Below are positions 19,301 to 29,890 of a DNA stretch of 47,807 bases, in pieces. The DNA is from Chara braunii (lineage: Eukaryota; Streptophyta; Charophyceae; Charales; Characeae). The position numbers were made by a program, and so were the translations under genes. Numbering within the stretch: position 1 is the first letter of the stretch; the number at the start of each line of letters is the position of its first letter. The stretch lies in NCBI GenBank assembly GCA_003427395.1, contig BFEA01000349.1:68965-116771 (forward strand), written 5' to 3'. A model generated the notes under the pieces. That model worked only from the letters and a program-made list of their open reading frames with translations, made no database searches and was not told the DNA's origin.

Positions 19301-20475
19301 CAGACCCCTCTTCCCGTCACGACGACAGTCGATCTGGTAGATGGTAAGGTAACTCACACATGAGTACCTAGTCTACTTTAGTGTAAGACATCCTTTCCTG
19401 TCACGGCGACAACCAATCTGGTAAGGTAGCGAGGCAACCCACACATGAGTGCCTAAGTTAGCTCGTAGTCAGTGTAAGAACCCTTCTCCCGTCACCACGA
19501 CAGCCGATCTGGTAGAGAGTACCTATTTTAGTTNATAAGTATTTGCTTGTACCCTCATCCCATCACGATGACAGCCGATCCGGTAGAGAGTACTTAGATT
19601 AGTTNGTAAGCTTGGGTTTGTACCCTCGTCTCATCACGAGGACAGTCGATCCGGTAGAAAGCCCATATTTAGTTTATAAGTTATGGTCAGATACCCCCTT
19701 CCCGATACGACGACAGTCGTTACGGTAGAGAGTACCTACTTTAGTTTATAAGTTATTCTCATATACTTGTTTTCCGACACGACGACAGTCGTTACGGTAG
19801 AGAGTACCTACTTTAGTCTATAAGTTATTGTTGGTAACCTCCTCCCATCTCGACGACAGTCGATCCGGTAGAGAGTACCAAATTTAGGTAATAATTTATA
19901 GTCAGATACCCCCCCTTCCCGTCACNACGACAGCCGTTACGGTCGAGGGTACACAATTTAGTTTATAAGTTATCGTTAGTATTCCTTTTCCCATCACGAC
20001 GACAACCGATTTGGTAAGGAGTACTTGAATTACTTCATAAGTATTTGTTTGCATCNTCGTCCCTTCATAACAACAGTCGTTCTGGTAGAGAGCGCTTANA
20101 TTATTTCATAAGTAGTTGTTTGTACCCTCGCCCCTTCATGACGACAGTCACTCCNGTAGAGAGTACTTAGATTAGTTTGTAAGTATTAGGTTTGTACCCT
20201 CGTCCCATCACGACGACAGACGATCCGGTAGAGAGCACCTAGACTAACTCATAGGTATTTGTTAGTACCCTCTTTCCGTCACGACGACAGTCGTTTGCGA
20301 TAGAGAGCACCTAATTTAGTCCTTAGGTTATTGTTAGAAACCTCTTTCTGTCACGACGACAGTCCATCCGGTAGAGAGTTCCTAATTCATTTCATGAGTT
20401 ACTGTTAGACACATCTGCCCTTCACGACGACAGTCGATCTGGCAGATAGCAACGTAACTCACACATGAGTACCTA
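19300..20475 (+). repeat. 73-bp tandem array, about 16 units (block II)
   Basis: The unit begins TCACGACGACAGTCGATCCG, followed by GTAGAGAGTACCTAATTTAG and TTTATAAGTTATTGTTAGTA with a C-rich end. Anchors (CACGACGACAG) occur near 19318, 19397, 19485, 19563, 19634, 19706, 19779, 19852, 19923, 19997, 20067, 20137, 20208, 20280, 20350 and 20423, about 70-88 bp apart. The core CGACGACAGTCG is an imperfect palindrome. No protein is encoded. Confidence 0.9.
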
Positions 20476-20752
20476 AGTGTCAACCCTCAGTCATGCCAGC
20501 GCATACATAAGTAGTGTGACGGCCCACACATGAGCCTCCATCGCCCTACTTCTTTCTTCACGTCCAAACAGTCTAGGTTCCTTCTTAGTTAATTTAGGTT
20601 CCTTCCATCTTATCAGGCAAGATTCTTATTTCAATCATATATAATTTTTTCCTTCTGATTATCTCAGTCATGAAGAAGGTACAAGTAGTATATCATGCAT
20701 TCATACAGGCAGTCCAATAGAAGGGCGAAACTTGTAAGGGTGTATGGGAAAG

Positions 20753-20835
20753 GGTAAGGTGACGCGTACCTCATAGTTCCCTGCCTCCAGAGTTCCTCCT
20801 GAACTCCGGCAGAGCTCCCGCAATCGCCCTATCGT
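20753..20835 (+). repeat. Conserved module after the array, copy 1
   Basis: TACCTCATAGTTCCCTGCC, CCAGAGTTCCTCCTGAACTC and CGGCAGAGCTCCCGCAATCG match 28976-29035 closely and, more loosely, the minus strand at 35050-34990. All three lie just beyond a tandem array on the same side. Inner inverted sequence (GAGTTC/GAACTC) allows a small hairpin. The function is unknown. Confidence 0.7.
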
Positions 20836-21061
20836 CGATTTGATTGTGTGGATCCTTTTAAAGCTAGCAAAACCCAAATTTATCCTCAGCGGACGTACAT
20901 CATCAGATACTTATAGTCAAGAAGACATGTGCCTTAAGGATAAGAATGGAGGAGGATGGAGGAGGCAGGCACTATGAAAGTGCCCCTCTCCTCTCCAATG
21001 CCTCACAGCTTTACACACCTGATCCCATTTCTATCACATGACATTAAGTATCGGTTAAACA

Positions 21062-21180
21062 AAAATAATAACATGATAACAATAATAATAATAACAATAA
21101 TAATAAATAATAGTAATAATTATAATAATAGTGACAATAATAGTCACAACGCTTATAAAATCAATATCAATAATAATAAC
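21062..21180. repeat. Imperfect (AAT)n microsatellite
   Basis: AAT units interrupted by AAC, AGT and longer breaks. Confidence 0.9.
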
Positions 21181-21242
21181 ACTTTTATAACCAATAGTAG
21201 TTTCATCCTTCCACTGGTCTTACATTAAGCAAGGGCCGAGGA

Positions 21243-21346
21243 GAGAGAACGTGCATTGTCGTAGCCACCACTCCCTTCTTGCGGTCATTCGCAAAGAGAA
21301 CGTGCATTGTCGTAGCCACCACTCCCTTCTTGCGGTCATTCGCAAA
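21243..21346. repeat. 51-bp tandem duplication
   Basis: GAACGTGCATTGTCGTAGCC and the following 31 bases occur twice without change (starts at 21247 and 21298), so the duplication is recent. The unit is a multiple of three. Confidence 0.95.
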
Positions 21347-21879
21347 GAGTTCAGTGTTGCTTATCTGACACGACACCCAATCAGTTCAGCTATGGTCATT
21401 GTGCTTCCGCTTCCTAGTCGTGCGCCTCCTTCACTTTAGCGTCCGCGTGCATGTCCGATCAGTAAGCCTGTGTAAATCACGAGGTGGTAAGCTGGTAGCG
21501 TGACCGCATTCGCTTACTTAGGCCACGATCATGGGCATACATGACTCACTTTCTCTTATGAACAAGTGATCAGCGGTCTGGGCCCTTTTTAGGCAACCCA
21601 CCATGAGGCCCCAAGAGCTTCGACTACTGTGTGTGATTGCGACTTCCGAAAAGAGCTAAGAAGGCTCACACTAGCCTGTAACCAACCACCATGCCACAAC
21701 CATCTGTCGTTCACAGCAATTATCGAAAAATATTGGCCTCACGTATTTTCCAGGTCTCGTCTTTACTTAGGGCGTGCGCCCAATCAGCCCTGTGGTCATC
21801 AGTTTAATAATAAGAACGAGGTCTCACGAGGGCCATGCAGGGGCACTCCCTTCCCAAATAATAGTAGTAATAACAATAC

Positions 21880-21880
<1 letters not shown>

Positions 21881-21919
<39 letters not shown>
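21881..21919. repeat. (TAA)13 microsatellite
   Basis: Uninterrupted AAT-type trinucleotides. Confidence 0.95.
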
Positions 21920-21922
<3 letters not shown>

Positions 21923-22524
21923 CAGAAGTTTATACATAGATTTCATGTACAATTCTGATTCAGTCAACTTCCGCAGTTCGCGACAACATGCCTCCTTTCG
22001 GTCTCTCTCAATCCCTTCCTTCTTTTCCCCAATCAACTCCCTTTCCTTTCCCTCATTTTCTTCTCCCATGCTCTCCTCCCCCTTCGCCTTGACAACTGTA
22101 CATCGTGACTATGATAATAGTAATCATAATAAAAATAATAATATTAATAATAATAAATAATAATAATAATAATAATATAATGTAAGGAAAATGAGCAACA
22201 ACAAAATCACAGAATTGCTGAATGCAAAATCACATCGAAAAGTCATCGTTCAGAAAGCACATTGCCCCGTTATAACACCAATGGACTTTCATAGCATAGA
22301 AGCCCAACGTCAATGAGGGTTCTCCTTTGCCACCACCATCCTAAAAGTTCATTCCTTATCCAATCTCGGCTTTCGTTGCCTAACCTACCTCCTACACAGC
22401 TATTGTTTCCCTACTTGTTGACAATGCAACTGCTGATGTCAGCAGCCAACGAAGTACTCGGAGGATATAGCCCAATGCAGACCATTGTCACTACCAGGTA
22501 TGTGCCCTTTTCTTCATCGCCACC

Positions 22525-22960
22525 GACTCTCTCTGCCTGTTTGTCCCTGTCTGTTTGTTTGTTGGTCCTTGTCTGCCTGTGTACGTCTGTGTCTGTCTGA
22601 GACTGTCTGTGTCGACCTGAAACATGCCTGAGTCTATCGGAGACGGCCTGAATCTGTCACAGACTAGTGTGGCTATCGGGTCTCGGACCGTGGGTTCGTC
22701 CCGTCTGCCCGACTGTGTTTACTTGTCTGACTGACGGTCAGTCAGTCTGTTAATGTCAGTAAGTTCATCTGTCCTTCTATCTCAGCGTGCGTGTCTGCAT
22801 GTCCGTATGTTTGTTTCTATTTTGCCTGATTCTCTTTGTCTGTCTGTGTCGGTTTTGGCTGTCTGTTGTTGTCGGCCTGTTTGTTTCTACCTCTTGGTTC
22901 GCATGTGTCTATTTGTATGTTCGCTTCGTCTGTGTCCTATCTGTTTGTATCGGTCACATG
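22525..22960. repeat. Degenerate YCTG-rich tract
   Basis: CTGT, CCTG and GTCTG motifs dominate with no fixed period, as in an old tetranucleotide microsatellite. The open frames inside it are cysteine- and leucine-rich by composition and are not credible genes. Confidence 0.75.
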
Positions 22961-23637
22961 CCCAGTCGGGCGATGTATATAGTGCGAGGATCCGCAATGT
23001 TATAAAAAGGACAGGATGGACAATGTAGTACAAGTAGACTCTAAGTGTGCATTCTACTACATACAGAATGGTGTTGAACAACGCAGGGAAGACTTAGATA
23101 CAGGGCCTGACTTGACCAAGACTGAGTTCACTCACGCAGTTTCGGCAACAAAGCAGAATGCTGTGATGCTGACAACTAGCCCAATCAATGTTTGAGCGCA
23201 GACCAGACATACATCGTATCCACCATCCGGCGTGGAGGAACCTGGCGCTGTACACAGTAGAAGGCGCGAGGCCCAGTCCTGCACAGACGAAGACGGGGGG
23301 AACGGACGAAAGGAGGGGATCAGACGAGAAGGAGGGAGAGAGATGGGAATGTCATCAACGACAAGTCTCTGTTACAAGTCCCAAATAACTCCTTGCAATG
23401 TCTGAAGTCCAAAAGTCGAGTCTGGATCCGGCGTCACCACACTCTTCCCCTCTTTCTCTCGTAGCCGTAGATGCAGTAAGGTCGGATGATGAGAGGGGGA
23501 GAAGAAGACAGCGGACGGAGGAGAGGAAGAAGAAGAACTCTCTCTCTCTATTATGAGCCAGGTATTAACCTGGGATGTTGGCGCTGTGCTGCAGGTACCC
23601 AGAAGGCGAAGCTGGAGCAACAGTGCTACAGGTACGT
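22961..23637. other. No gene recognised
   Basis: Anonymous sequence; a purine-rich stretch is at 23285-23345. An AG|GTACGT donor-like site (23630-23636) lies directly before the terminal fragment at 23638. Confidence 0.45.
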
Positions 23638-23745
23638 TGTCGGGCGCAATCGGTCCGGCACCGCTCGGGGCAGCGCGGGACCCTCCCGGCCGCGTCACGC
23701 AGGAGTTGGACTTCAATCCTTCGTTGCAAAAATAAAACATGGAGN
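23638..23745 (-). repeat. Truncated 3'-terminal domain fragment
   Basis: On plus it reads TGTCGGGCGCAATCGG and is nearly the same as 14773-14873, including CCCGGCCGCGTCACGCAGG and the final ACATGGAG. The end hairpin is GGTCC (23652-23656)/GGACC (23678-23682). It stops at the N before the CT run. Confidence 0.75.

Positions 23746-23834
<89 letters not shown>
23746..23834. repeat. (CT)n microsatellite, about 44 units
   Basis: Uninterrupted dinucleotide run preceded by one N at 23745. Confidence 0.98.
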
Positions 23835-23835
<1 letters not shown>

Positions 23836-23847
23836 GTGCCATCCTAG

Positions 23848-23972
23848 ATATGGCGCCCAGACTACAGATGGTCGATCCTATCTAGCCTACACAATGAAAC
23901 CGAAAGATGGCATCGACAGCATTCCCGAAGTACGAGCACATGGCGACCAATGTCGCAAGCCTCTAGCACCAG
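23848..23972 (+). repeat. Exon-like segment ending in a splice-donor-like site, copy 1
   Basis: GGCGCCCAGACTACAG, GATCCTATCTAGCCTAC and GAAGTACGAGCACATG recur with changes at 24333-24440. The segment ends in CCAG|GTACGTC (23970-23979) and is followed by an AAT microsatellite. A repeated exon-intron start is possible, but no conserved reading frame is evident. Confidence 0.4.
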
Positions 23973-24047
23973 GTACGTCTTTCGTGTCCCTCACGACCTC
24001 TATCCCCCAACTCACATATGCGTCATGTACCCGAGGACCACATTCAC

Positions 24048-24049
24048 TA

Positions 24050-24099
<50 letters not shown>

Positions 24100-24121
24100 T
24101 AATAATAACAATAATAATAAA
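24048..24121. repeat. (AAT)n microsatellite
   Basis: About 24 AAT units with two interruptions. Confidence 0.95.
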
Positions 24122-24324
24122 AATGTAAGAAAGGTGAGATATATCGAACTCCGGTGATCAGACAGCATCATTCATTTTGAAGACCAGATAGTCTTGACTT
24201 CGAACCAACAGCAGATCTACATCACGAGTTTCACCAAATAAGAAGACACTAAGAGCTCTTAATAATCAATGCGGGTGAAGTCTCATCACCATCATCAATG
24301 AGGAACTAATGCTGATATATTTCT

Positions 24325-24440
24325 TGGCGTTCAGCGCCCAGACCACAGTTGACAGATCCTACCTAGCCTAGACTACAATGCCTAATGACGTCGACAACAA
24401 CTTTACCAAAGCACGAGCAGATCTCAGTCACGGGGTATAC
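24325..24440 (+). repeat. Exon-like segment, copy 2
   Basis: Diverged copy of 23848-23972 (CGCCCAGACCACAG, GATCCTACCTAGCCTA, AAAGCACGAGCAGAT). It is followed by GGGGTATACG instead of a good donor; a better donor (CAG|GTAAGAT) lies at 24561-24570. Confidence 0.4.
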
Positions 24441-24580
24441 GTTAGTCACAAGTGCACTCTCATCAGGTCGGGCAGATGATGGCCTGACCTTCATGATACC
24501 GATGGCAGAGATGTCATACTCTCAATAGCCCCCACCTTCGTAGATGGCAAGCGGGCGACTCAGGTAAGATCAAGTTGCTC

Positions 24581-24582
24581 TG

Positions 24583-24618
<36 letters not shown>

Positions 24619-24710
24619 GTAATAGTAATAGTAATAATAATAATCATGATAATAGCAATAATAATAATAGTAATATTATTAATAATAATAATAATCATAA
24701 TAATAGTAAC

Positions 24711-24752
<42 letters not shown>

Positions 24753-24925
24753 CAATAATAATAACCAATAATAATAACAATAATAATTCGAAACAACAAA
24801 TAATGGCAATAATGATAGTAGTTGGAAATCAACAATGTCAAATAAATCAATTTAACAATAATAATAATAATAGAAATCAATCAACGATAATATAAGAACG
24901 ACGTTTAAAATAATAATAATAATAT
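24581..24925. repeat. Long imperfect (AAT)n microsatellite
   Basis: AAT units interrupted by AGT, ATC and AAC variants over about 200 bp, then shorter AAT blocks at 24855-24875 and 24908-24925. Confidence 0.93.
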
Positions 24926-25290
24926 AACAATTACAATGAATGTTTTCAACGCAGCTTTACCTTGGTACATTCAAGACAAAGGGGTGTTCCCCCTCTTCTC
25001 GTTCTCTCACGCACACAATCATACACACACACATAATACAGATGCCCGCACTTACATACACACACGTGTAGTGGTAGTAGTGAGCGTTTTCTTATACTAG
25101 CATGTGAGGTAGACGCTCGGTTGGCCACACTCACACGCACACAGTCCATCGATAGAATGAGTGAAAACGAAATGAAACTTCCGTCGAAACTTGGAAATAT
25201 ACACTGTCACTTTTCGACTAGATCATTCGATCGATCCAAGTAGCGTGCAGCGAGGTGGGGGCGGGAGACTTATCTGTCTCTCTTCCTTTC
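24926..25290. other. No gene; short CA blocks
   Basis: CA-rich patches at 25013-25035 and 25055-25068. No gene is seen. Confidence 0.5.
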
Positions 25291-25391
25291 ACATACACAC
25301 ACACACACACACACATACACATACACACACATACACACACACACACACATACACACACACATACACGTACACACACATTCACACACACAAA
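25291..25391. repeat. (CA)n microsatellite with TA interruptions
   Basis: ACACAC runs broken by ACATAC. A shorter CA-rich patch follows at about 25489-25530. Confidence 0.95.
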
Positions 25392-25900
25392 ACGTAGCAG
25401 TGCCTACTTTCACGATTCAGTGGTAGGTTCATTCGATATTTCTCATCGTATCACCGAAAGTAGTGTGAGATTGGTCGTGCGTTTTGTCACACACATACTC
25501 ACACACACGCAATCACACACACATTCACACAACCAAACGAGTGTGATAGTGTATATTTCCATGTTCTAGCGGTATATTCATTCGTTTTAGCTCATCCTAT
25601 AGATGGAAGTAGAGTGAGTTAGTCGCAACGATAAAAAATTTTACATGTTCCCTTTCTCTCACGTTGTCGCTGTCGTTGTCACAGTAGTCGTCGTTGATAG
25701 CCGGTTGCTCCCTGCTTCGCGGCGATGCCTGATACTCCGAGGGCATAGCACATTGGAGACTCGGCAGGCACAAATGCACCTTCCAACCAAGTCGGGCGGA
25801 TGACAGCCCGCCCTTACATATGGTAAGCAGTGGATTCAAGGGCGCAGCTACTTGCGCCACTTCGCTCCTACGCCATCATCAACCGCATTCTCAGGTACGT
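25392..25900. other. No gene recognised
   Basis: It contains motifs distantly like the 2.6-3.4 kb foldback (GTTCTAGCGGTATATTCATT; GATGGAAGTAGAGTGAG) at about 25564-25620, and ends at a donor-like CAG|GTACGTC (25892-25901). Confidence 0.4.
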
Positions 25901-26500
25901 CGCCCTCACCCCTTTTCTCCTCCTCTTTTCTCCTCTCCTTCTCCTTCTTCTCCTTCTCCACCTTCTCCTTCTTCTTCTTCTTCTTCTTCTTCTTCTTCTT
26001 CGTCTTCTTCTTCTTCTTTGTTGCGTTTTACTTCTCTGTGCGCTTTTCTTCCCACGCGCATTTTTTGCCAACTCGCTCTACTTCCCCGTGGTTCTCCATT
26101 CTCACTCTACTTGATCTTCTTCTTGCCCCTCCACTCGTTTGTGTCCGCGGTCTTCCTCTTGACCGCACTCACCACCTCCTTCTCTTTCTTCCCTCCGCGT
26201 TATCTTGCCTGCCTGTTTGCTCATCGCGTGCCTGCGGTTCTCATCCTCCTCCGGATCTTTCCTCCTCCCTTCACGTGATCTTTCTCTCCTTCCGCGCGAT
26301 CTTTCTCGTTACTTCCTTTTGCTCTCTTTCTCCTCCTCTTTTCCTTCTCCTTATTCTTCTTCTTCTTTCCCCTTCCTCTCCTTCTCCTTTCCTCTTCTTC
26401 TCACGTTCTCCCCCCTCCGACTGCTTTTTCCTCCTCGTCACGCGCATTCCCCTTCTCCTTCCTCCGCGCGTTTGATGTCACCTTCGCACGCGTTTCTTCC
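25901..26500. repeat. Pyrimidine-rich tract with (TTC)n
   Basis: A (TTC)n core at about 25967-26020 is embedded in 500 bases of CTT/CCT-rich sequence. Long open frames on both strands (up to 207 codons, Ser/Phe/Leu-rich or Arg-rich) reflect this composition. Confidence 0.85.
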
Positions 26501-26834
26501 CTGCGTGCACTCTTGATCGGCCTGTGCTACCCCGCGCAACTCTCTCTCCCACGCTTCCTCGACGTGCTCCTTTCTCACCTCGTTGTGCCCTGCCACCGTA
26601 TCCCCAAGTGGCTGATCGCTCGTGACCTCGGCCAACCCGTTCCGAGCGACTTAGAACGAATCTGTCCTTCTTCCGGAGATAGATTCATAAGAGTGAATCA
26701 GTAATGAACGGGATTCGAAAGATAAACAAAATAAATAAAATAGATAACTAGCAAAATAAAGAAAAACGAATCTTACTAATACCAAAACAACAAAATAAAA
26801 ATAAAAGGAAAACAAAAGAAAATTTAACTACTAA
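26501..26834. other. No gene; AAAT-rich stretch
   Basis: 26725-26830 is rich in AAATAAA-type motifs. No feature beyond that. Confidence 0.4.
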
Positions 26835-27100
26835 CCATCCCGTCGTGCCAACTGGCACAACGGGGTATAACTATAACTAATTTCCAATCTCTAGGTCACA
26901 GGTTCGAGTCCGGACTGCCCGAGCGCAGGTGAATGAATTGCGGAGCTTCTTTTCCTTCACAAAAAAAGCTGGCTCATGGGTCAATCGGGTTTGTTCTCTA
27001 TACCTCTTATTTGCTATCTTGTACCTTAAACCTATTGAGCTAGCTCCTTTTCTGGTTAAAGGAGCCGCTCAGTTATATGAAGAGTATCGGGGTCCAGCCC
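26835..27100 (+). mobile_element. tRNA-headed SINE-like sequence
   Basis: TGGCACAACGGGG (26853-26865) resembles an A box, and GGTTCGAGTCC (26901-26911) is a perfect pol III B box 48 bases later. The body contains GAGCTAGCTCCTTT pairing with AAAGGAGCCGCTC (about 27037-27071); the AGCTAGCTCCTTTT motif is shared with the module inside the 9.3-kb and 40.4-kb elements. There is no clear poly-A at this copy. The head is too diverged to be a functional tRNA. Confidence 0.55.
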
Positions 27101-27829
27101 ACCATGTGGCCTCCGCCTGTTTCTAGGCGTGTGTGCGTGCACGTTTGCCGGTCTGCATGCCTGTCGGCTTGAGTATGTGTGTGGCCCGCAAGGGCACGCG
27201 ACTGATCGGAAAGTCCGAAGGGCCGATACTTACCTGTGACCGTGATACTGAAGATTACGCCGGGGAAAACACTCAAGTGACGGGTATGCCAGTGTCATAC
27301 TAAGTAAGAGGTGGATGTGTCGGTGCCTGAGTTAAGCAGAAGAAGACAAAACTTTGCATTTTTAGAAACCCAGTATAGGTAGTCGCCGCTTGGTGTAGTG
27401 GCGGCACGTTCCCATAGGTTGTCCTGGCCGTGACTTATATTATTCTTTCAGTCCGCTTTCGAGTTTACGGCGGTGCGATCCAAAGGTTCTCTCATACCGG
27501 TCGGTCCAACGCCCTAGACTCGACCTAATCCGTTTTCCCCTTACTGCCTGAACCACTGATTGAGTTAGATCGTGGTCGACGCATCCCGCACGACCTCCTC
27601 TTGTTCTCTTCTAACCTTTCGGCCCTTGAGGCCGAAGACTTTTAATTTTTACTAACCCTCACCTGTTATCCTATTCGTCGTATCACTGCGCACGGTCACC
27701 TAGCAACCTCGGCCTTATTGGTCGAGAAGTTTGCTTCACGGCGCCAAGCTAAAAAAAATTCTCACTTTTTATTCCAGACCGTCTCCGGTACGGTAACCGG
27801 TGTCGCTTCTGTATCGAATGCAAAATCAT
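27101..27829. other. No gene; possible degenerate tRNA-like stretch
   Basis: TTGGTGTAGTGGCGGCACG (27391-27409) looks like a tRNA D-arm/A box, but no acceptable B box follows at the right distance. The rest is anonymous. Confidence 0.3.
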
Positions 27830-27860
27830 GAGCAAATACCCTTGTAAGGGTGTTTTGCTC
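27830..27860. repeat. 5'-terminal-type hairpin
   Basis: GAGCAAATACCCTT (27830-27843) pairs with AAGGGTGTTTTGCTC (27846-27860) with one bulge and a GT loop, followed by CCGACAACG. The copy at 33097 has CCGACAATG after its own, differently based stem. Confidence 0.75.
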
Positions 27861-28062
27861 CGACAACGTGGTGAGCAACTAAAGCAAATGCCTATCAACC
27901 TGAAACTCAGACTAAGTAGTAGCCTCACTCGGTCACATGCAGGCCAAGCCACAAAGGTAAGTACTCTCACCATCCCAGAGTAAACTTAACAAACAATAGT
28001 TCATAGTCTTTCAGTGATTTATCCCCTTTATACCCAGCTTACATAAGGCATAAAGTTAGACC

Positions 28063-28715
28063 ACCCAAACTTATGGAACATGTCTAACTCAGCCATAGAC
28101 TATACAAAAACACAGGGCACAACAACTTTTCTCTTCTTTGAGCATATGACTAGGCCACCCTAGTTGCCATGAACTGTTTAAATATCCAAGATTTATATAA
28201 TTATTTTCACTTAGTGTTTTGAGGTAACATATAACTGAACCCATCATCTTCAGCTCAAGATTCAGTCAAACCCTTCTTACCACAAGTTTATTCTTAGTTA
28301 GTACTCTCTTCAGTTGGTGATAGGCTATAGTCAGACCACCCAAACTTATGGAACCCTGTCTGACTAGCCTGTTCATAGATATAATAATAGTAAAGTATAG
28401 CCAAATTATATCTTTTTGGTTCCAGCATGTGCGTGGCATTGGACCAAGACCACCCAAACTTATGGAACTTGTCTAGTCCTTTGCCTGGTTCATTCTCTTA
28501 AAGTCAAAGCAAAAAGAAACTCACAGAAACCCAAAGAAAACAAGATCGTCAGACTACCCAAACTTATGGATTTGATTGGCTCCTGAAAAGTCAACCACAA
28601 GCAACCCTCGCAAGTCAGAGCAGCCAGACTACCCAAACTTATGGATTTGATTGACTCTCCACACAATTCAAAAATAAACACAGCACTAAGCCTTCCCAAA
28701 CTTATAGAAATGGCC
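28063..28715 (+). repeat. Spaced repeats of a 20-bp core (block II type)
   Basis: AGACCACCCAAACTTATGGA occurs with few changes near 28062, 28336, 28450, 28551, 28627 and 28687, at spacings of about 60-270 bp. The minus strand of the 35-kb array carries a related core (AGACCACCTAACATGG then GGACATGTCC). The core lies in an open minus-strand frame as an SISLGSL-type peptide, probably by chance. Confidence 0.8.
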
Positions 28716-28852
28716 CAGCCTTGGTTGACCCAGTCAAACTCAGGTAATACTGCCTTCCTCCCAGCCTTCCCCCAGATGCAACCCCACAATCTGCTTTCAG
28801 TCAAACAACAAAGCTGAAACTGACTTCACACACACATTCCTTTACTTAGTCT

Positions 28853-29045
28853 GGATTGTGTCCTGAAATGCAAACTGAAAGTCAAAATAGGGAGACAGGC
28901 AACATACTCAGTCAAAACATAGCAAGGAATACAGATAGGGGCTATAACTGGGTTTATAGAGGGAAAGCAATAGTTACCTCTCAGTTCCCTGCCACCAGAA
29001 CTCCTCCTGAGTTCCGGCAGAGCTCCCGCAATCGGTGGGCCGACT
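28853..29045 (+). repeat. Conserved module after the array, copy 2
   Basis: ATTGTGTCCTGAAA (28855) and, about 120 bases on, TACCTCTCAGTTCCCTGCC with CTCCTCCTGAGTTCCGGCAG and AGCTCCCGCAATCG. The latter part matches 20776-20835 almost base for base; both parts match the minus strand at 35175-34985. Confidence 0.7.
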
Positions 29046-29399
29046 CCCCACAGAGTCTTGCTTCGGTCCTACGGGTTGCAATCCCGCCTGCCGCCTTCCT
29101 CTCAGATCGAGACTAGACTTAGAGTAAGAAGGGCAGAAGATAAGGGGTTTCAGACGCTCGAGATAAAAGAGAGGGACAAACTCAACTCTCAGGAGAGGGC
29201 CTTGATACCTTCACTCGTCTGAGGACCCCGCAATGATGGCCAAATAGTAGCAACTTGGCCATCTTCTGAAGTCAAACTGCCGAAATCAATCACCCGACGA
29301 CCTCCCAATCCGCAGCACTAACCCCCTGCTTGTAAAGTCTAGTCACCTCTCCGAGTCTCAGCACCTCTCCTCAACCCAATCCCCGCCGCATAGCAATCT
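29046..29399. other. No gene recognised
   Basis: Anonymous sequence, moderately GC-rich; no family match. Confidence 0.4.
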
Positions 29400-29890
29400 G
29401 TAACAGTCAGCAGCAGTATGCAGCAATAGGCAACAATACGCAGCAGCCAGCAGTTCGTGCACAGATGCAGCAGCCAGCAGCAGCAGTTCGCGCACCGTGA
29501 CAGATGCAGCTGCCAACAGCAGACATGAGCAGTTCCAACAGTGAGGTTCGAGCATACTACATAGCCCAACTAAGTCCGCCACATTCGTTCACTCAAGTGG
29601 TTGCCAATAGCAATGCTCTCACCGGTTCGAACGCTAACGGTCCCATACTGGTGGTCAAGTAAACCCGCTTGGACCACCTTCAGCCAACTGCAGAGCCGAC
29701 CTGTCCGACGAACTCTCAATCTCCATCACCACCTCTCTGCATATCACTCTTTTGTCCTCAACAAGCCCTGCAGCAGCCACAACACCGCCCTCCAGAAAAG
29801 TCAACCTCAGCAGCAGCAGCAGAGGCAATCAGCAGTAGTTGTTCCCCTTCCAAAAGTTACTCCGATTAACAGCAACAGCCATGCCTGCAG
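29400..29890. repeat. CAG-rich stretch
   Basis: CAGCAG motifs cluster at 29405-29520 and 29770-29830. A 115-codon plus-strand frame from 29601 includes five consecutive glutamines but has no recognisable domain. Confidence 0.6.

Larger units (their letters stand above)
20836..22524. other. Microsatellite-rich stretch without a gene
   Basis: Imperfect (AAT)n occurs at 21062-21180, 21881-21919 and about 22110-22183. A 51-bp perfect tandem duplication lies at 21243-21346. A splice-donor-like AG|GTATGT is at about 22496-22502. No protein family was recognised. Confidence 0.6.

Noticed and set aside
19300-20475. CRISPR array
   Set aside because: Units are about 73 bp and degenerate throughout, without constant repeats and unique spacers; the context is eukaryotic.
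22313-23028. Cysteine- and leucine-rich frames resembling a membrane protein
   Set aside because: The composition follows from the degenerate YCTG tract; no start context, no conserved residues.
25820-26475. 152- to 207-codon plus-strand frames and a poly-Arg minus-strand frame
   Set aside because: They follow from the CTT/CCT-rich composition and the (TTC)n run; there is no domain, and overlapping frames are equally long.
26842-26915. Functional tRNA gene
   Set aside because: The B box is perfect, but D, anticodon and acceptor stems do not pair; a SINE head fits better.
27391-27480. tRNA gene (TGGTGTAGTGG D-arm-like)
   Set aside because: No acceptable T-arm/B box at the right spacing and no acceptor stem pairing.
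28490-28804. Protein with SISLGSL repeats on the minus strand
   Set aside because: The peptide comes from the spaced 20-bp DNA core, which is also present outside the frame at irregular distances.
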